From Cryobacterium roopkundense (GTDB lineage Bacteria; Actinomycetota; Actinomycetes; Actinomycetales; Microbacteriaceae): a DNA stretch of 64,000 bases. The DNA lies in assembly GCF_014200405.1 (NCBI RefSeq), contig NZ_JACHBQ010000001.1, positions 1,302,001 through 1,366,000 of the forward strand, written 5' to 3'. Of the stretch, positions 16,736-25,650 are shown in pieces. Below the pieces are notes generated by a model that was not told the origin of the DNA, ran no database searches, and worked only from the letters and a program-made list of their open reading frames with translations. Within the stretch, counting starts at the first letter, position 1. The number at the start of each line of letters is the position of its first letter. The position numbers were made by a program, and so were the translations under genes.

Positions 16736-16837
16736 TGGTCGAGGAGCGAGGCACGAGCGGCTCGAGACCGCGCGAGCCGACTCTCAGATTCGGCTCACCC
16801 GGTCTCGAGCCACGCCGTAGACGGCGTTCCTCGACCA
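16736..16837. repeat. About 100-bp nested extragenic palindrome (REP-like)
   Basis: Three nested inverted repeats share one centre: TGGTCGAGGAGCG (16736-16748) with CGTTCCTCGACCA (16825-16837, one mismatch), GGCTCGAGACCG (16759-16770) with CGGTCTCGAGCC (16800-16811, perfect), and GAGCCGA (16774-16780) with TCGGCTC (16790-16796). No reading frame uses it. Partly similar GAGACCGCGCGAGCC text recurs near 16902. The rest of 16838-17005 is non-coding with no other clear signal. Confidence 0.65.
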
Positions 16838-17005
16838 GCGGAGGGGGGAAACCGCGACGCATTCCGCATCCCACGATGGCGCGAAGCGCCTCCTCAGCTC
16901 GAGACCGCGCGAGCCGCTCTCCGGACGCTCGCGTCTCACTGCCATTGCGGTGCGGCTATGCCGGGAGCCGGAGCGGCGACCCCAACTTCAGTGGCGATTT
17001 GCTGA

Positions 17006-18448
17006 CTAGGTGGATGGGCGTTTGGGTCGGATCGGCCGCTGTCGGGGGCACCAGCCAGAACCCCTCACCAATGCGGATGATCTTCCACCCCCTTGGATCG
17101 AGCCTGTCGAGATTTCGTTATGGAGGCGGAGGTGGTGGGGGCTGCAGAGCAGGATGCCGTCCTCGAGGTTGGTGAGTCCGCCGTCGGCCTTCCACTGGTG
17201 CAGGTGGTGTGCTTCGGAGAAGCTGGGTGGTTTCAGGCAGTCCTTCCACATGCACCCGCCGTCCCGAAGCGCCAACGCAACGCGTTGCGGCTGCGTAAAG
17301 AGCCGTTGCTCCCGTCCGACGTCGAGCACCGATCCGTCGCGGCCGAACACCACCGGGGTGAATCCGGTGTCGCACAGGGCCCTGTCGATCGTGGCGGCGG
17401 TCGCCGCATTCGAGGTTCCTTCGATGAATCCGTCTCCAAGGAACTCCAGCGCCGAGGAAGGTGTTACGGGCGCCGGTGCCTCCATCACCACGAGCTTCAC
17501 AGACGGCCGAATGCGGCCGAAGATTGTGCCCGGGTCGGCGCCGGCTGCGACCTTGATGGCCTCGATGAGTGATTCGGCGGCGATCTGGTCGGTGGACCTC
17601 GGGTCGTCGATGATGCGTTGCGCTCGTTCCTTCTCGCCCTTCTCCACGAAGCGGGGTCCTCCGGTGCGCGGACCGATGACCTGCTGCAGGAAGTCCTTGA
17701 AGTACGCCCCGTTCTCCGGATCGAGCTCAAAGCTGCCGTGGAGCATGCCGTCGGGCTTGTCGAAAACCTTCAGGTACTGCCGGGCCCGCATGGCGTCGGC
17801 GCGGGAGGCGATCCCGGCAGCGTCGATCGAGTCCCGGCAGTGCCTCGCGGCCTTCGCGGCCTGGTCGGCGTTTACAGTGCGGCACTCGGTAAGGAGATGC
17901 GCAACTGCTTCGGCCAGCATCTCCTCCGTGACACCGATGGCCGGTTCTCCGAGGCCCCGGCGAATGGCCGTGGCGGCTTCGGCGCTGAGCGTGCCGTCGG
18001 TGACGGCGTCGCCCAGGGGAGCGAACCACGGCCGGTGCACCTCCACCGGCGGGGCCTCCGGGTGCTCGAGAGCCAGCACATCGGCTTGCTCTTGCCTGTC
18101 CCTGGCGGCTTCGGCTTCGGTGGCCATGGTGCCGGCCTCGATGAGGCGGCGGGTGTCTGCCTTGGTGCCACCGCCTCCTCCGCCGAGGGCTTGTACGTAG
18201 TCTTCGGGGCTGTTGTATCCCTTCTTTCGTGACAGTCCTTCTCTGCCGAGTGTCCAGTCGGATCGGTTGGCCATGTTGGCCGCCGAGAGGGCGTAGGCCG
18301 CGGTGACTTCACGTAGGTGGCGGGCGATGGCCCGGTGGGTGCTCTCCGACCCGTCGTCGGACAGCTCCGCGAACGCTTTCGCGGACGTATCTGACCGGGC
18401 TAACGCCCCGGCCAGATCAACGAAAACGACTTCGATAGGGGTTGTCAT
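17006..18448 (-). CDS. DUF222 domain HNH endonuclease
   Basis: Started at ATG 18448 (MTTPIEVVFVDLAG) the protein has 480 residues. The upstream extension to 18553 has no family similarity. The N-terminal two thirds match DUF222 (long Ala/Glu-rich helices, for example AVTDGTLSAEAATAIRRGL). The C terminus is an HNH nuclease: DGGCMWKDCLKPPSFSEAHHLHQW, then LTNLEDGILLCSPHHLRLHN, with Cys pairs and the catalytic His-His. Such genes exist in many copies in Microbacteriaceae and other actinobacteria and are often next to extragenic repeats, as here; their role is unsettled (mobile or competence-linked nuclease suggested). Confidence 0.9.
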   Translation of the reverse strand: MTTPIEVVFVDLAGALARSDTSAKAFAELSDDGSESTHRAIARHLREVTAAYALSAANMANRSDWTLGREGLSRKKGYNSPEDYVQALGGGGGGTKADTRRLIEAGTMATEAEAARDRQEQADVLALEHPEAPPVEVHRPWFAPLGDAVTDGTLSAEAATAIRRGLGEPAIGVTEEMLAEAVAHLLTECRTVNADQAAKAARHCRDSIDAAGIASRADAMRARQYLKVFDKPDGMLHGSFELDPENGAYFKDFLQQVIGPRTGGPRFVEKGEKERAQRIIDDPRSTDQIAAESLIEAIKVAAGADPGTIFGRIRPSVKLVVMEAPAPVTPSSALEFLGDGFIEGTSNAATAATIDRALCDTGFTPVVFGRDGSVLDVGREQRLFTQPQRVALALRDGGCMWKDCLKPPSFSEAHHLHQWKADGGLTNLEDGILLCSPHHLRLHNEISTGSIQGGGRSSALVRGSGWCPRQRPIRPKRPST

Positions 18449-18540
18449 GAGAGAAGTGTGACAGGCACCACCGACACTGGTCGATGCCGCGGCGTGCGCT
18501 GATTCTTCCGTCGCGGACCCAGGCAGGAAGAATGGGGACC

Positions 18541-19470
18541 ATGTCCATCCCACAGCAGATTCCCCTCATCTCGGCTGACCAGGTGCACACTGGCCTGTCC
18601 CTGGCCGATGCCGTTCGGGCCCTCGCGACGGCCCTGCGGGCGGGACTCGACCCCGGGGCGGCGGCCGAACGCAGTTCTGTTCCCCTGGCTCACGGCAGCT
18701 TTCTGCTGATGCCGGGGGAGTTCGAGGCATACGCGGGGGTGAAGATCCTCACAGTGTCCCCGGATAACCCTGCACGGAACCTTCCGAGCATCCAGGGCAA
18801 CTATCTGCTCTTCGACTCGAGCACCCTGAGCCCGGTCGCGGTCATCGACGGCATCGCCCTGACCCTCCTGCGCACGCCGGCCGTCTCCGCCCTCGCCATC
18901 GATCTGCTGGCCGGGGCCGACGCGTCCACACTGCTCGTCTTCGGCACCGGGCCGCAGTCCCTGTTCCATGTGCGGGCGGTCTCCGCCGTGCGGCGCCTCA
19001 CGAGCGTCAAGATCGTCGGGCGCTCGGCCGACGCCACGGCGCGGCTCGTGGCGACGCTTCGCTCGGAGGGCTATCCCGTGGCGGAAGGGACGGCCGCGGA
19101 TGTCGCCGACGCCCGCATCGTGGTGTGCTGCACGAGCGCACGCGAGCCGTTGTTCGACGGCGCCCTCGTTCGCGACGATGCCGTTGTGGTTGCAATGGGG
19201 TCCCACTCTCCGGACGCCCGCGAGATCGACGACGCGCTGGCCTCTCGAAGTGTCATCTATGTCGAAGACGTACCCACGGCACTGCGGGAGGCGGGAGACG
19301 TCGCGATCGCCATCGACAACGGATGCGCCCAGGTCGCAAACCTCAGGTCACTCGCCGACCTTGCGTGCAATGGTGCCGAGGCCCGAGGCGTGCCGGCGTT
19401 TTTCAAGAGCGTCGGCATGGGCTGGCAGGACCTCGTTATCGCGAGCGCACTGCACGCCCGCTCGCTGTAG
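18541..19470 (+). CDS. Ornithine cyclodeaminase / mu-crystallin family protein
   Basis: The product has 309 residues from ATG 18541 (MSIPQQIPLISADQV), with AGGAAG placed correctly upstream; ATG 18532 would be too close to it. Family features are a substrate region with SFLLMPGEFEAYAGVKILTV, the Rossmann motif VFGTGPQSLFHVRA (about 125-140) and CCTSAREPLFDGALVRDDAVVVAMGSH. Members are NAD(P)-dependent imine reductases or ornithine/alanine dehydrogenases. The true substrate is not visible. Its 3' end overlaps the convergent ECF S-component gene by 35 bp. Confidence 0.85.
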   Translation: MSIPQQIPLISADQVHTGLSLADAVRALATALRAGLDPGAAAERSSVPLAHGSFLLMPGEFEAYAGVKILTVSPDNPARNLPSIQGNYLLFDSSTLSPVAVIDGIALTLLRTPAVSALAIDLLAGADASTLLVFGTGPQSLFHVRAVSAVRRLTSVKIVGRSADATARLVATLRSEGYPVAEGTAADVADARIVVCCTSAREPLFDGALVRDDAVVVAMGSHSPDAREIDDALASRSVIYVEDVPTALREAGDVAIAIDNGCAQVANLRSLADLACNGAEARGVPAFFKSVGMGWQDLVIASALHARSL

Positions 19471-20248
19471 GGACGTCGCGGCGTCGAGGTGACATCTTCG
19501 CGCGGCGCAGCGCGGCGAGCACTGTGGGGCCCACGAGAACGATGCCGACAGTCGTCGTGACGGCACGCACAGTGTCCCAGGTGAGGGTAGACGTCACGAG
19601 GGAATACAGGGCGAAAGACGCCAGGTTCTGGCCGGGGTCGGCATCCGCTGCGTAGGAGATGCCGGTGCCGGACCCCACCGCGAACGGCCAGAACCACAGG
19701 TTCATCATGAGCCCGAACAGGTACGATGCCGCGATTCCGTACGCGGCCAGCACGGCGATCTCCATGCGTGCGCGCACTGGACCGCCCGATCCGCGACCGT
19801 GCGGAAGCAGGCCCGCTCCGGCGCCCACCCAGCCGCACGCAAACATCTGGAACGGCGTCCAGGGGCCGAAACCGCCCCACAGGATCGACGACACGGCGAT
19901 CGTGAGCAGTCCGAGCAGAAACCCGAACCTGGCGCCATAGGCCCGCCCGGCGAGGATCAGCAGCACGAACACAGCCTCGACTCCGCCCACGCCGGTGCCG
20001 GCGATACGCACAGCGGCGCCCACGGCAGAGAGCACGCCGAGCAGCGCGACTGTCTTGGCCGTGTACATCTCGCCGTCGAGGGCGAGCGCGAGCGCCACGA
20101 CAAGGGCGGGGACGAGCGCGAACGCCACGATAGGCACGGCGGCCTGCGCATCGGCCGGAACCGCCGACACGAACAACGGCCACGCGAACGCCGCCGCGGC
20201 GAGCGCGCTGCCGCCGCCGAGCACCCATGCCCTCCAGCGGCCGTTCAT
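19436..20248 (-). CDS. ECF transporter S component
   Basis: The 270-residue membrane protein has about six hydrophobic segments (for example AVPIVAFALVPALVVALALAL and FGFLLGLLTIAVSSILWGG), the GGFGPWTPFQMFACGWVGAGAG text and a basic C-terminal tail. This is the pattern of vitamin-binding S components of energy-coupling-factor importers, close to those annotated as cobalamin-type. Its ATG (20248) overlaps the stop of the fused T-A-A' gene (ATGA). The upstream lipoprotein has a transcobalamin-C-terminal-like domain and metH is nearby, so a cobamide substrate is a fair guess. Confidence 0.8.
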   Translation of the reverse strand: MNGRWRAWVLGGGSALAAAAFAWPLFVSAVPADAQAAVPIVAFALVPALVVALALALDGEMYTAKTVALLGVLSAVGAAVRIAGTGVGGVEAVFVLLILAGRAYGARFGFLLGLLTIAVSSILWGGFGPWTPFQMFACGWVGAGAGLLPHGRGSGGPVRARMEIAVLAAYGIAASYLFGLMMNLWFWPFAVGSGTGISYAADADPGQNLASFALYSLVTSTLTWDTVRAVTTTVGIVLVGPTVLAALRRAKMSPRRRDVPTASGRAVRSR

Positions 20249-22326
20249 GCGCACACGTCCGCCGGTGCGTCGAGCAGACGCGACTCGTGCATGTGGATCG
20301 TCTGCGTCGTGAGGCTCTCCGCGAATTCGTGGTCGTGCGTTGCGAAAATCACGGCCGAGACCATCGCCGTGTCCCCGACCGAAGCGTCGACTGACGTGCC
20401 CTGTGCGGCGCGGAGCAGCGCGGCACCCACGAGGGCGCGGGCCTGCGCATCCAGACCACGGGTCGGCTCGTCCACGAGTAGCAGCGCGGGATTGGCAGCG
20501 AGTTGGATGGCGATCACGAGACATAGGCGCTCACCGGCGGACAGGTCGCGGGGGTGCCGCCGCAGGAAGCCCGCGGCGGACGCCGCGTCGAGATCGAGGA
20601 GGCGGGTGAACGTCTGGGCGGTGTCGCCCCCGTTCGCTCGAGCCGTGCGGTCGGCTCTCCGGCATTCCTCCGCCACCGTTATCGCGAAGAGCATGTCGTC
20701 GAAATTCTCGGGTATGAGAGCGACGGCGCTCCGCCGCAGGCGCCCCGTCAGGGCGTGCACGTCGTGGCCGTCTACCCGCACCTCACCGGAGCCCGTTGGC
20801 AGCGCAATCGCTTGCAGCAGGCTGCTTTTGCCGGCACCGTTGTTGCCCCGCAGCGCAATCACGTCGCCGCGGTCGATGCTCAGCGACACGTCGTCGACGA
20901 CTGTGCGGCCCGCGTGAACGACAGACAGGTGACGGATGCCCACGAACGGCTCCGGCGGACGAGCCTGGTGCGTTGGGCGAGCCAGCTCCGTCGGGCGAGC
21001 CTGTGAAATGGGGCGAGCCGGCGAGATGGGGTGAAGCAAAGCCGGCGTGGGGCGAGCCGGATCGGGCGGGCCGCCGCCCTCAGCGGGGCCGTCCCACACG
21101 CCCGGCGCCCGGTCACGAGGCCGAACGTGCACGCGGCGGTCGCGAATCGCGAGCCAGGCATCCGCTATCGGCTCGAAATCTCGCGTGTTGTGCTCGGCCA
21201 CGACCACGCACACCCGCGCTTCGTGTGCGAGCTCATCGAGCACCCGGCACACTCGAACCCGTGCCGAGGAGTCGAGGTCGGCGAGGGGTTCGTCCACGAG
21301 CAGCACGATAGGCCGGGAAATGAGCGCCGCGCCGATGGCCACGAGGCTCGCCTCGCCAGCCGAGAGGGCCTCGATCGGGCGGGCAAGCAGGTGACCGATC
21401 TCCAGCCGGGCGGCAACCTCGAGCACGCGCTCGCGCACGATCACCGCAGCGACGCCGCGAACAGAGAGGGCGAACCCGATTTCGTCGTGCACGGTCTCGG
21501 CGGCGAATCCGAGGCGCACGTTCTGGCACACGACCCCGACGAATCCGGCGGTTTCCCGCGGCGGCGTCGTGGCCCGGTCGGCGCCGGCGATTTCGATCAG
21601 GCCGCGGTGCGTGCCGTCGTGGAAGTGCTGGAACAGCCCGCTCATACTGTGCAGCAGGCTCGTCTTGCCCGAGCCCGTGGGGCCGGTGATCACGGTGAGC
21701 GTTCCAGGGTCGAGCGCGAACGTGAGGTGTTCTAGACCCCAGGCGCCCTCGAAGCCCAGCGAAGCCTCCGTCAGGACGACAGGCCGTTCGCACACCCCTT
21801 CAGCACGGCTGGAGGCCGCGAACCCGCGCGCCTCCATCGACGCGGCGAGGGCCAGGGCGCGCTCGATGGTCTGTTCGAAGACCGGCACGAGCAGGGCTGC
21901 GATCGAACGTTCGCCGCGCAGGGTGCCCGCCACGCGCACGCGGCGCACCGACTCGAGCAGCGCGGGAAAGGTGGCCCACGCGATCACGAGTGCACGCGAC
22001 ACCGTGCGCAGTGGGCCGCGACCGGCGCCCCGGGCGAAGAGCCGGCGCACGTCCACAAGGGAGTTCAGCACGCCGAAGAACAGGATGAGCGCGGCGACGG
22101 GCAGGGCGCTGAGCGCCGCATTCCAGAGCCCCGTTGTGCTGATGGGACCGAGGAGAACCACATGGCTGAACGGTCCGCCGAGGTGGAACAGGGGTAGGTC
22201 TATGAAAGCCGGAGCCGCCCCACCGCCCGCCCCGCCGAAGACCACACGATAGACGACCCGCAGCAGCACGAAGCTCACTGCGAAGAGGGCGGCGGCGCGC
22301 AGCGGACCGAGGCGCAGCCGAAACAC
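20245..22326 (-). CDS. ECF transporter T-A-A' fusion (permease plus two ATPases)
   Basis: One 693-residue chain starts at GTG 22326 and holds an EcfT-like membrane domain (about 1-170, with SMEARGF coupling-helix text) and two ABC ATPases. The first has Walker A TGPTGSGKTS, signature LSAGEASL and Walker B IVLLVDEP. The second has GNNGAGKSS, LSAGERLC and LLLVDEP. Between them is a low-complexity linker of repeated heptads (ARPISQ, ARPTEL, ARPTHQ). Energising module and S component are encoded together, making a dedicated (group I) importer. The GTG shares its G with the TAG of the lipoprotein gene. Confidence 0.88.
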   Translation of the reverse strand: MFRLRLGPLRAAALFAVSFVLLRVVYRVVFGGAGGGAAPAFIDLPLFHLGGPFSHVVLLGPISTTGLWNAALSALPVAALILFFGVLNSLVDVRRLFARGAGRGPLRTVSRALVIAWATFPALLESVRRVRVAGTLRGERSIAALLVPVFEQTIERALALAASMEARGFAASSRAEGVCERPVVLTEASLGFEGAWGLEHLTFALDPGTLTVITGPTGSGKTSLLHSMSGLFQHFHDGTHRGLIEIAGADRATTPPRETAGFVGVVCQNVRLGFAAETVHDEIGFALSVRGVAAVIVRERVLEVAARLEIGHLLARPIEALSAGEASLVAIGAALISRPIVLLVDEPLADLDSSARVRVCRVLDELAHEARVCVVVAEHNTRDFEPIADAWLAIRDRRVHVRPRDRAPGVWDGPAEGGGPPDPARPTPALLHPISPARPISQARPTELARPTHQARPPEPFVGIRHLSVVHAGRTVVDDVSLSIDRGDVIALRGNNGAGKSSLLQAIALPTGSGEVRVDGHDVHALTGRLRRSAVALIPENFDDMLFAITVAEECRRADRTARANGGDTAQTFTRLLDLDAASAAGFLRRHPRDLSAGERLCLVIAIQLAANPALLLVDEPTRGLDAQARALVGAALLRAAQGTSVDASVGDTAMVSAVIFATHDHEFAESLTTQTIHMHESRLLDAPADVCA

Positions 22327-22861
22327 TAGCTACCGGGCGTGGGAGTATCGGTGCCGGTCGTGTACCGGAGACCGACGGATGCGCCGGGCGCCAGCTGAAG
22401 CGTGCCCAGACCCTCCTGGGCGTATTCCCAGTCGGCGTCGGCGGACGACTTCACCCAGAGGGACCAGTACGCGTATGCGGGCGGCATCGAGTCGCACGAT
22501 TCGGTGAAGCTCTCTTCGCCCTCCACGTCGACGGTCTCGTCGGGTGCAGGGCGGTCGTTGACGCGGCAGACGATCTGGTCGCCCCACTCCGCGCTGCCCT
22601 CGGTCGTGCTGCCGAGGTCTTCAGCACCGCTGTCGCCGCCAGTTTCTCACTCGTGTCCACGCACTCGGAGATGGTCATAGAGTCAAGGGTGCCGTAGTCG
22701 ACCACGACTGTCACGCCGGCGCACTCGCTCACGGCGGATGTGCTGGTGTCGGTGGGCACAGCGGAACCGGCCGTTCCGGGGGCCGCGGAAGCCGTGCATC
22801 CGCTCAGTGCAAGCGCGGCAGCGAGAACGAGGGCGCCGACGGAGGAACGTGAAATCTTCAT
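22326..22861 (-). pseudogene. DUF4430 (transcobalamin-like) lipoprotein, frameshifted
   Basis: The start at 22861 gives a signal peptide and lipobox (LALSGCTAS), followed by ECAGVTVVVDYGTLD and SEKLAATAVLK. Near 22630 the coding sense moves to another frame: AEDLGSTTEGSAEWGDQIVC leads into ESCDSMPPAYAYWSLWVK and GLGTLQLAPGASVGL, ending at TAG 22326. Both halves match one DUF4430-type lipoprotein, about 178 residues after restoring one base. DUF4430 resembles the C-terminal domain of intrinsic factor/transcobalamin. Placed first in the ECF transcript it is likely an extracellular ligand-binding partner. The frameshift may be a real mutation or a sequence error. Confidence 0.75.
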
Positions 22862-22882
22862 AGTGTTCAGAATACCCAGCCG

Positions 22883-24292
22883 TTAGAGGATGCCGGCAAC
22901 CCGGTCCAGGCCCCCGCGCAGATCGGAAATGAGGTCGTCGACCGACTCGATGCCCACGGAGAGGCGCAGCATTCCGGCGGTGATGCCCAGACGGGCATTG
23001 AGATCGTCGGCGAAGCAGACGTGGGTCGTGGTGAGCGGATGCAGCACCATCGACCGCGTGTCGCCGATGCCTGTCATGCGGCTGAAGATACGCAGGCCGT
23101 TCGTGAACGCGCGCGCACCGTCGCTGCCGCCTTTCACAGTGACGGCGAAAACCGAGCCCGTGCGGCCGTTGTAGTAGTGCTGGGCGATGTCGTGCAGGGG
23201 GCTGCTCTCGAGTCCTGCGTAGTCGACGACCTCGACCTCGGGCTGCTCCTCCAGCCAGTGGGCGATGGCGATCGCGTTGTCGACGTGGCGTTCCATGCGC
23301 AGCGACAGGGTTTCGATGCCCTGGTGCAGCAAAAAGCCGTTGAACGGGGAGAGAGACGGGCCGATGTCGTTGACGACGGCTTCCCGCACGTACTGTGCGT
23401 AGGCGGCTGGCCCGAATCGCTCCAGCAGCGAGGGAAGACCGCGCCGCAGCGAGTCGGTGAGCAGCGGATACCGGCGCGAGCTGGCCGCCCAATCGAAGGT
23501 TCCGCCGTCGATCACCGCACCAGAGACTCCGGCGCCATGACCGCTCAGGAATTTCGTCGTGGAGTGCACGACGATGTCCGCGCCGTGTTCGAACGGCCGG
23601 ATCAGGTACGGGGTCGCGACTGTGTTGTCGACCACGAGTGGGATGCCGTGGCGACGGGCTACCGCGGCGATGCGTGCGATGTCGACCACGTCGTTGCGCG
23701 GATTCGGGATCGTTTCGGTGAAGATCGCCTTCGTTTCCGGACGAATCGAGGCATCCCACGCCGCGTCGTCGTCGGTGTCCCACACGTAGTCGACCGACAC
23801 ACCGAAGCGCCGGAAGCTGCGGCCGAGGAGAATGCGGGTGCCGCCGTAGATGCTCGCCGTCGATACGATGTGCTCGCCCGACTCAGCGAGCGCGAAGAGG
23901 GCGGCGGTGATGGCGGCCTGGCCCGAGGAGACGACGACAGCTGCCGAGCCGCCCTCGAGCGAAGCGAGGCGCTGTTCGGCAACGGCGTTGGTGGGGTTGC
24001 CCTGGCGCGAATAGATGGGTTCACGGGAGTCGCCGTTGAACCGCGCGGCGCCATCGTCGAAGGAATCGAACACGTAGCCCGCGCTGAGGGTGAGCGGGGG
24101 AATGCGGGCGCCGCGGTTCTGGTCGGGGTATTCGCCCACGTGTACCTGGCGCGTGTCGAAACTGAACTCGGTCCAGTCGGTGATCGGAGCGGCGACGTCG
24201 GACCTGGGCATGGTTTTTCCTGTTGCTTCCGGAGCGAAGTGGGTGGGTGTATCCGTCGGGGCGGTGGACGAAGTGGGGGCCGAGGACGGCAT
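22883..24292 (-). CDS. O-acetylhomoserine aminocarboxypropyltransferase / sulfhydrylase
   Basis: The 469-residue PLP enzyme belongs to the Cys/Met metabolism family and makes homocysteine from O-acetylhomoserine and sulfide. Visible are SREPIYSRQGNPTNAVAEQRLASLEGG, the PLP-contact SSGQAAI, the Asp in VVDNTVATPYL and the Schiff-base lysine in HSTTKFLSGHG. ATG 24292 shares a base with the upstream stop (TGATG). An alternative ATG 28 codons in (MPRSDVAAPITDW) would fit the conserved core better, since the first residues are Ser/Thr/Pro-rich. It feeds homocysteine to MetH. Confidence 0.92.
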   Translation of the reverse strand: MPSSAPTSSTAPTDTPTHFAPEATGKTMPRSDVAAPITDWTEFSFDTRQVHVGEYPDQNRGARIPPLTLSAGYVFDSFDDGAARFNGDSREPIYSRQGNPTNAVAEQRLASLEGGSAAVVVSSGQAAITAALFALAESGEHIVSTASIYGGTRILLGRSFRRFGVSVDYVWDTDDDAAWDASIRPETKAIFTETIPNPRNDVVDIARIAAVARRHGIPLVVDNTVATPYLIRPFEHGADIVVHSTTKFLSGHGAGVSGAVIDGGTFDWAASSRRYPLLTDSLRRGLPSLLERFGPAAYAQYVREAVVNDIGPSLSPFNGFLLHQGIETLSLRMERHVDNAIAIAHWLEEQPEVEVVDYAGLESSPLHDIAQHYYNGRTGSVFAVTVKGGSDGARAFTNGLRIFSRMTGIGDTRSMVLHPLTTTHVCFADDLNARLGITAGMLRLSVGIESVDDLISDLRGGLDRVAGIL

Positions 24293-25467
24293 CAGGCGGC
24301 GGTTTCGACGGAGCTGACCCGGGCGACGAGGGCCGCGATGCGGGCGACAGCCTCGCGCAGGGTGTCGGGGGAGCAGGCCAGATTGAGGCGGGCGAAGCCG
24401 CTGCCGCCCAGCCCGAAGCACTCGCCGTCATTCAGGGCCACGCGTGCCTCGTCCAGGATTCGACGGTACGGGGATTCCCCGAGGCCGAGCTGACGCAGGT
24501 CGAGCCAGGCGAGATAGCTGGCCTGGGGCCGGTGATAGACCACGGCCGGAAGGTTTTCGCGAAGCAGGGAGTCGAGCAGGCGGTCGTTGTCGACAATTTG
24601 CTCGATGGCATTGTCGAGCCAGTCGCTACAGGAGAAGGCCGCGATATTGGCGTGCAGGCCGAGGATGCTCGTGCGACACGCGACTTCCTCCGGCAGGCGA
24701 TTGAGCAGCTCGTTCACGGCGTCGTCGGCCGCGATGATCAGGGCGCACTTTACGCCGGCGACGTTCCAACCCTTGCTCGCGGACGTCACGGTGACGGCGC
24801 GCGCGCCTGCCTCGTGCGCCAGGGGGGCGAACGGGGTGAACGTGACCCCGGGGTGCGTCAGCGGGGCGTGGATTTCGTCCGAGATGACGAACACGTCGTG
24901 CGTGGCCGCGAGTCGGGCCACCCGAACGAGCGTCTCGTGGTCGAACACAATCCCGTGCGGGTTATGCGGATTGCACAGCAGAAAGGCATCGATGCCGCTT
25001 GCGAAGGCGCGCTCGAGGGCCAGGAGATCAAGGGCCCAGGCGCCGTCCACCTCGATGAGGGGGGCCTCGACGACAACCCCGGCGACCTCGTCGACGAGCT
25101 CGTAGAAGGGCGGGTACACCGGCGGTGTAATGGCCACGCGTCCTCCGCGGGGAACGACCAGACGCAGGGCTTCGACGATGCCCACGCTGACATCAGTGGC
25201 GAGGTGCACGTGTGTCGGGTCGACCCGCCAGCCCCAACGGGCCAGCGCGAAGCCGGCGAAGGCGGGGGCCAGCGGGCCCGGTCCGTCGAGGTATCCGGTG
25301 TCCGAGGCCTGCACACGCTCGACGAGGGTCGCGACGATGTTCGGAGCGAGGGTGTAGTCCATCTCCGCGACAAACAAGGGGAGTACGTCGGCGGGGAACC
25401 GAGTCCACTTGATGCTGCTGCGCTCACGTCGAATATGTTCGAGTGGCGCCACGGGGAATTCTGACAT
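24292..25467 (-). CDS. MalY/PatB-type PLP-dependent cystathionine beta-lyase
   Basis: The 391-residue class I/II aminotransferase-fold enzyme shows FVAEMDYTLAPNI (the MalY/PatB signature AEMDF/Y), LLCNPHNPHG, ISDEIHAPL and the lysine motif SASKGWNVAG. The family splits cystathionine to homocysteine (AecD in corynebacteria). ATG 25467 is chosen over GTG 25473 because homologues start near MSEFP; neither has a strong ribosome-binding site. It is the first gene of a minus-strand run continuing into the homocysteine synthase with one-base overlap, giving two routes to homocysteine. Confidence 0.9.
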   Translation of the reverse strand: MSEFPVAPLEHIRRERSSIKWTRFPADVLPLFVAEMDYTLAPNIVATLVERVQASDTGYLDGPGPLAPAFAGFALARWGWRVDPTHVHLATDVSVGIVEALRLVVPRGGRVAITPPVYPPFYELVDEVAGVVVEAPLIEVDGAWALDLLALERAFASGIDAFLLCNPHNPHGIVFDHETLVRVARLAATHDVFVISDEIHAPLTHPGVTFTPFAPLAHEAGARAVTVTSASKGWNVAGVKCALIIAADDAVNELLNRLPEEVACRTSILGLHANIAAFSCSDWLDNAIEQIVDNDRLLDSLLRENLPAVVYHRPQASYLAWLDLRQLGLGESPYRRILDEARVALNDGECFGLGGSGFARLNLACSPDTLREAVARIAALVARVSSVETAA

Positions 25468-25650
25468 GACCACAGCATGCAGGATCTATCGGCCTTGCGC
25501 GAACAACCAGGTAAATATTCGACACATGGGGCGGTTGGGGAGGGTGAATCGAAGAATAAGCGTCGGGGCCATGATCTTCTCTGTCGGAGCCGGGCGGCGT
25601 ATATTGCCCGATGACACGCGTGGTGCCCGCCCGAGTCGACAGGAGCCGAA

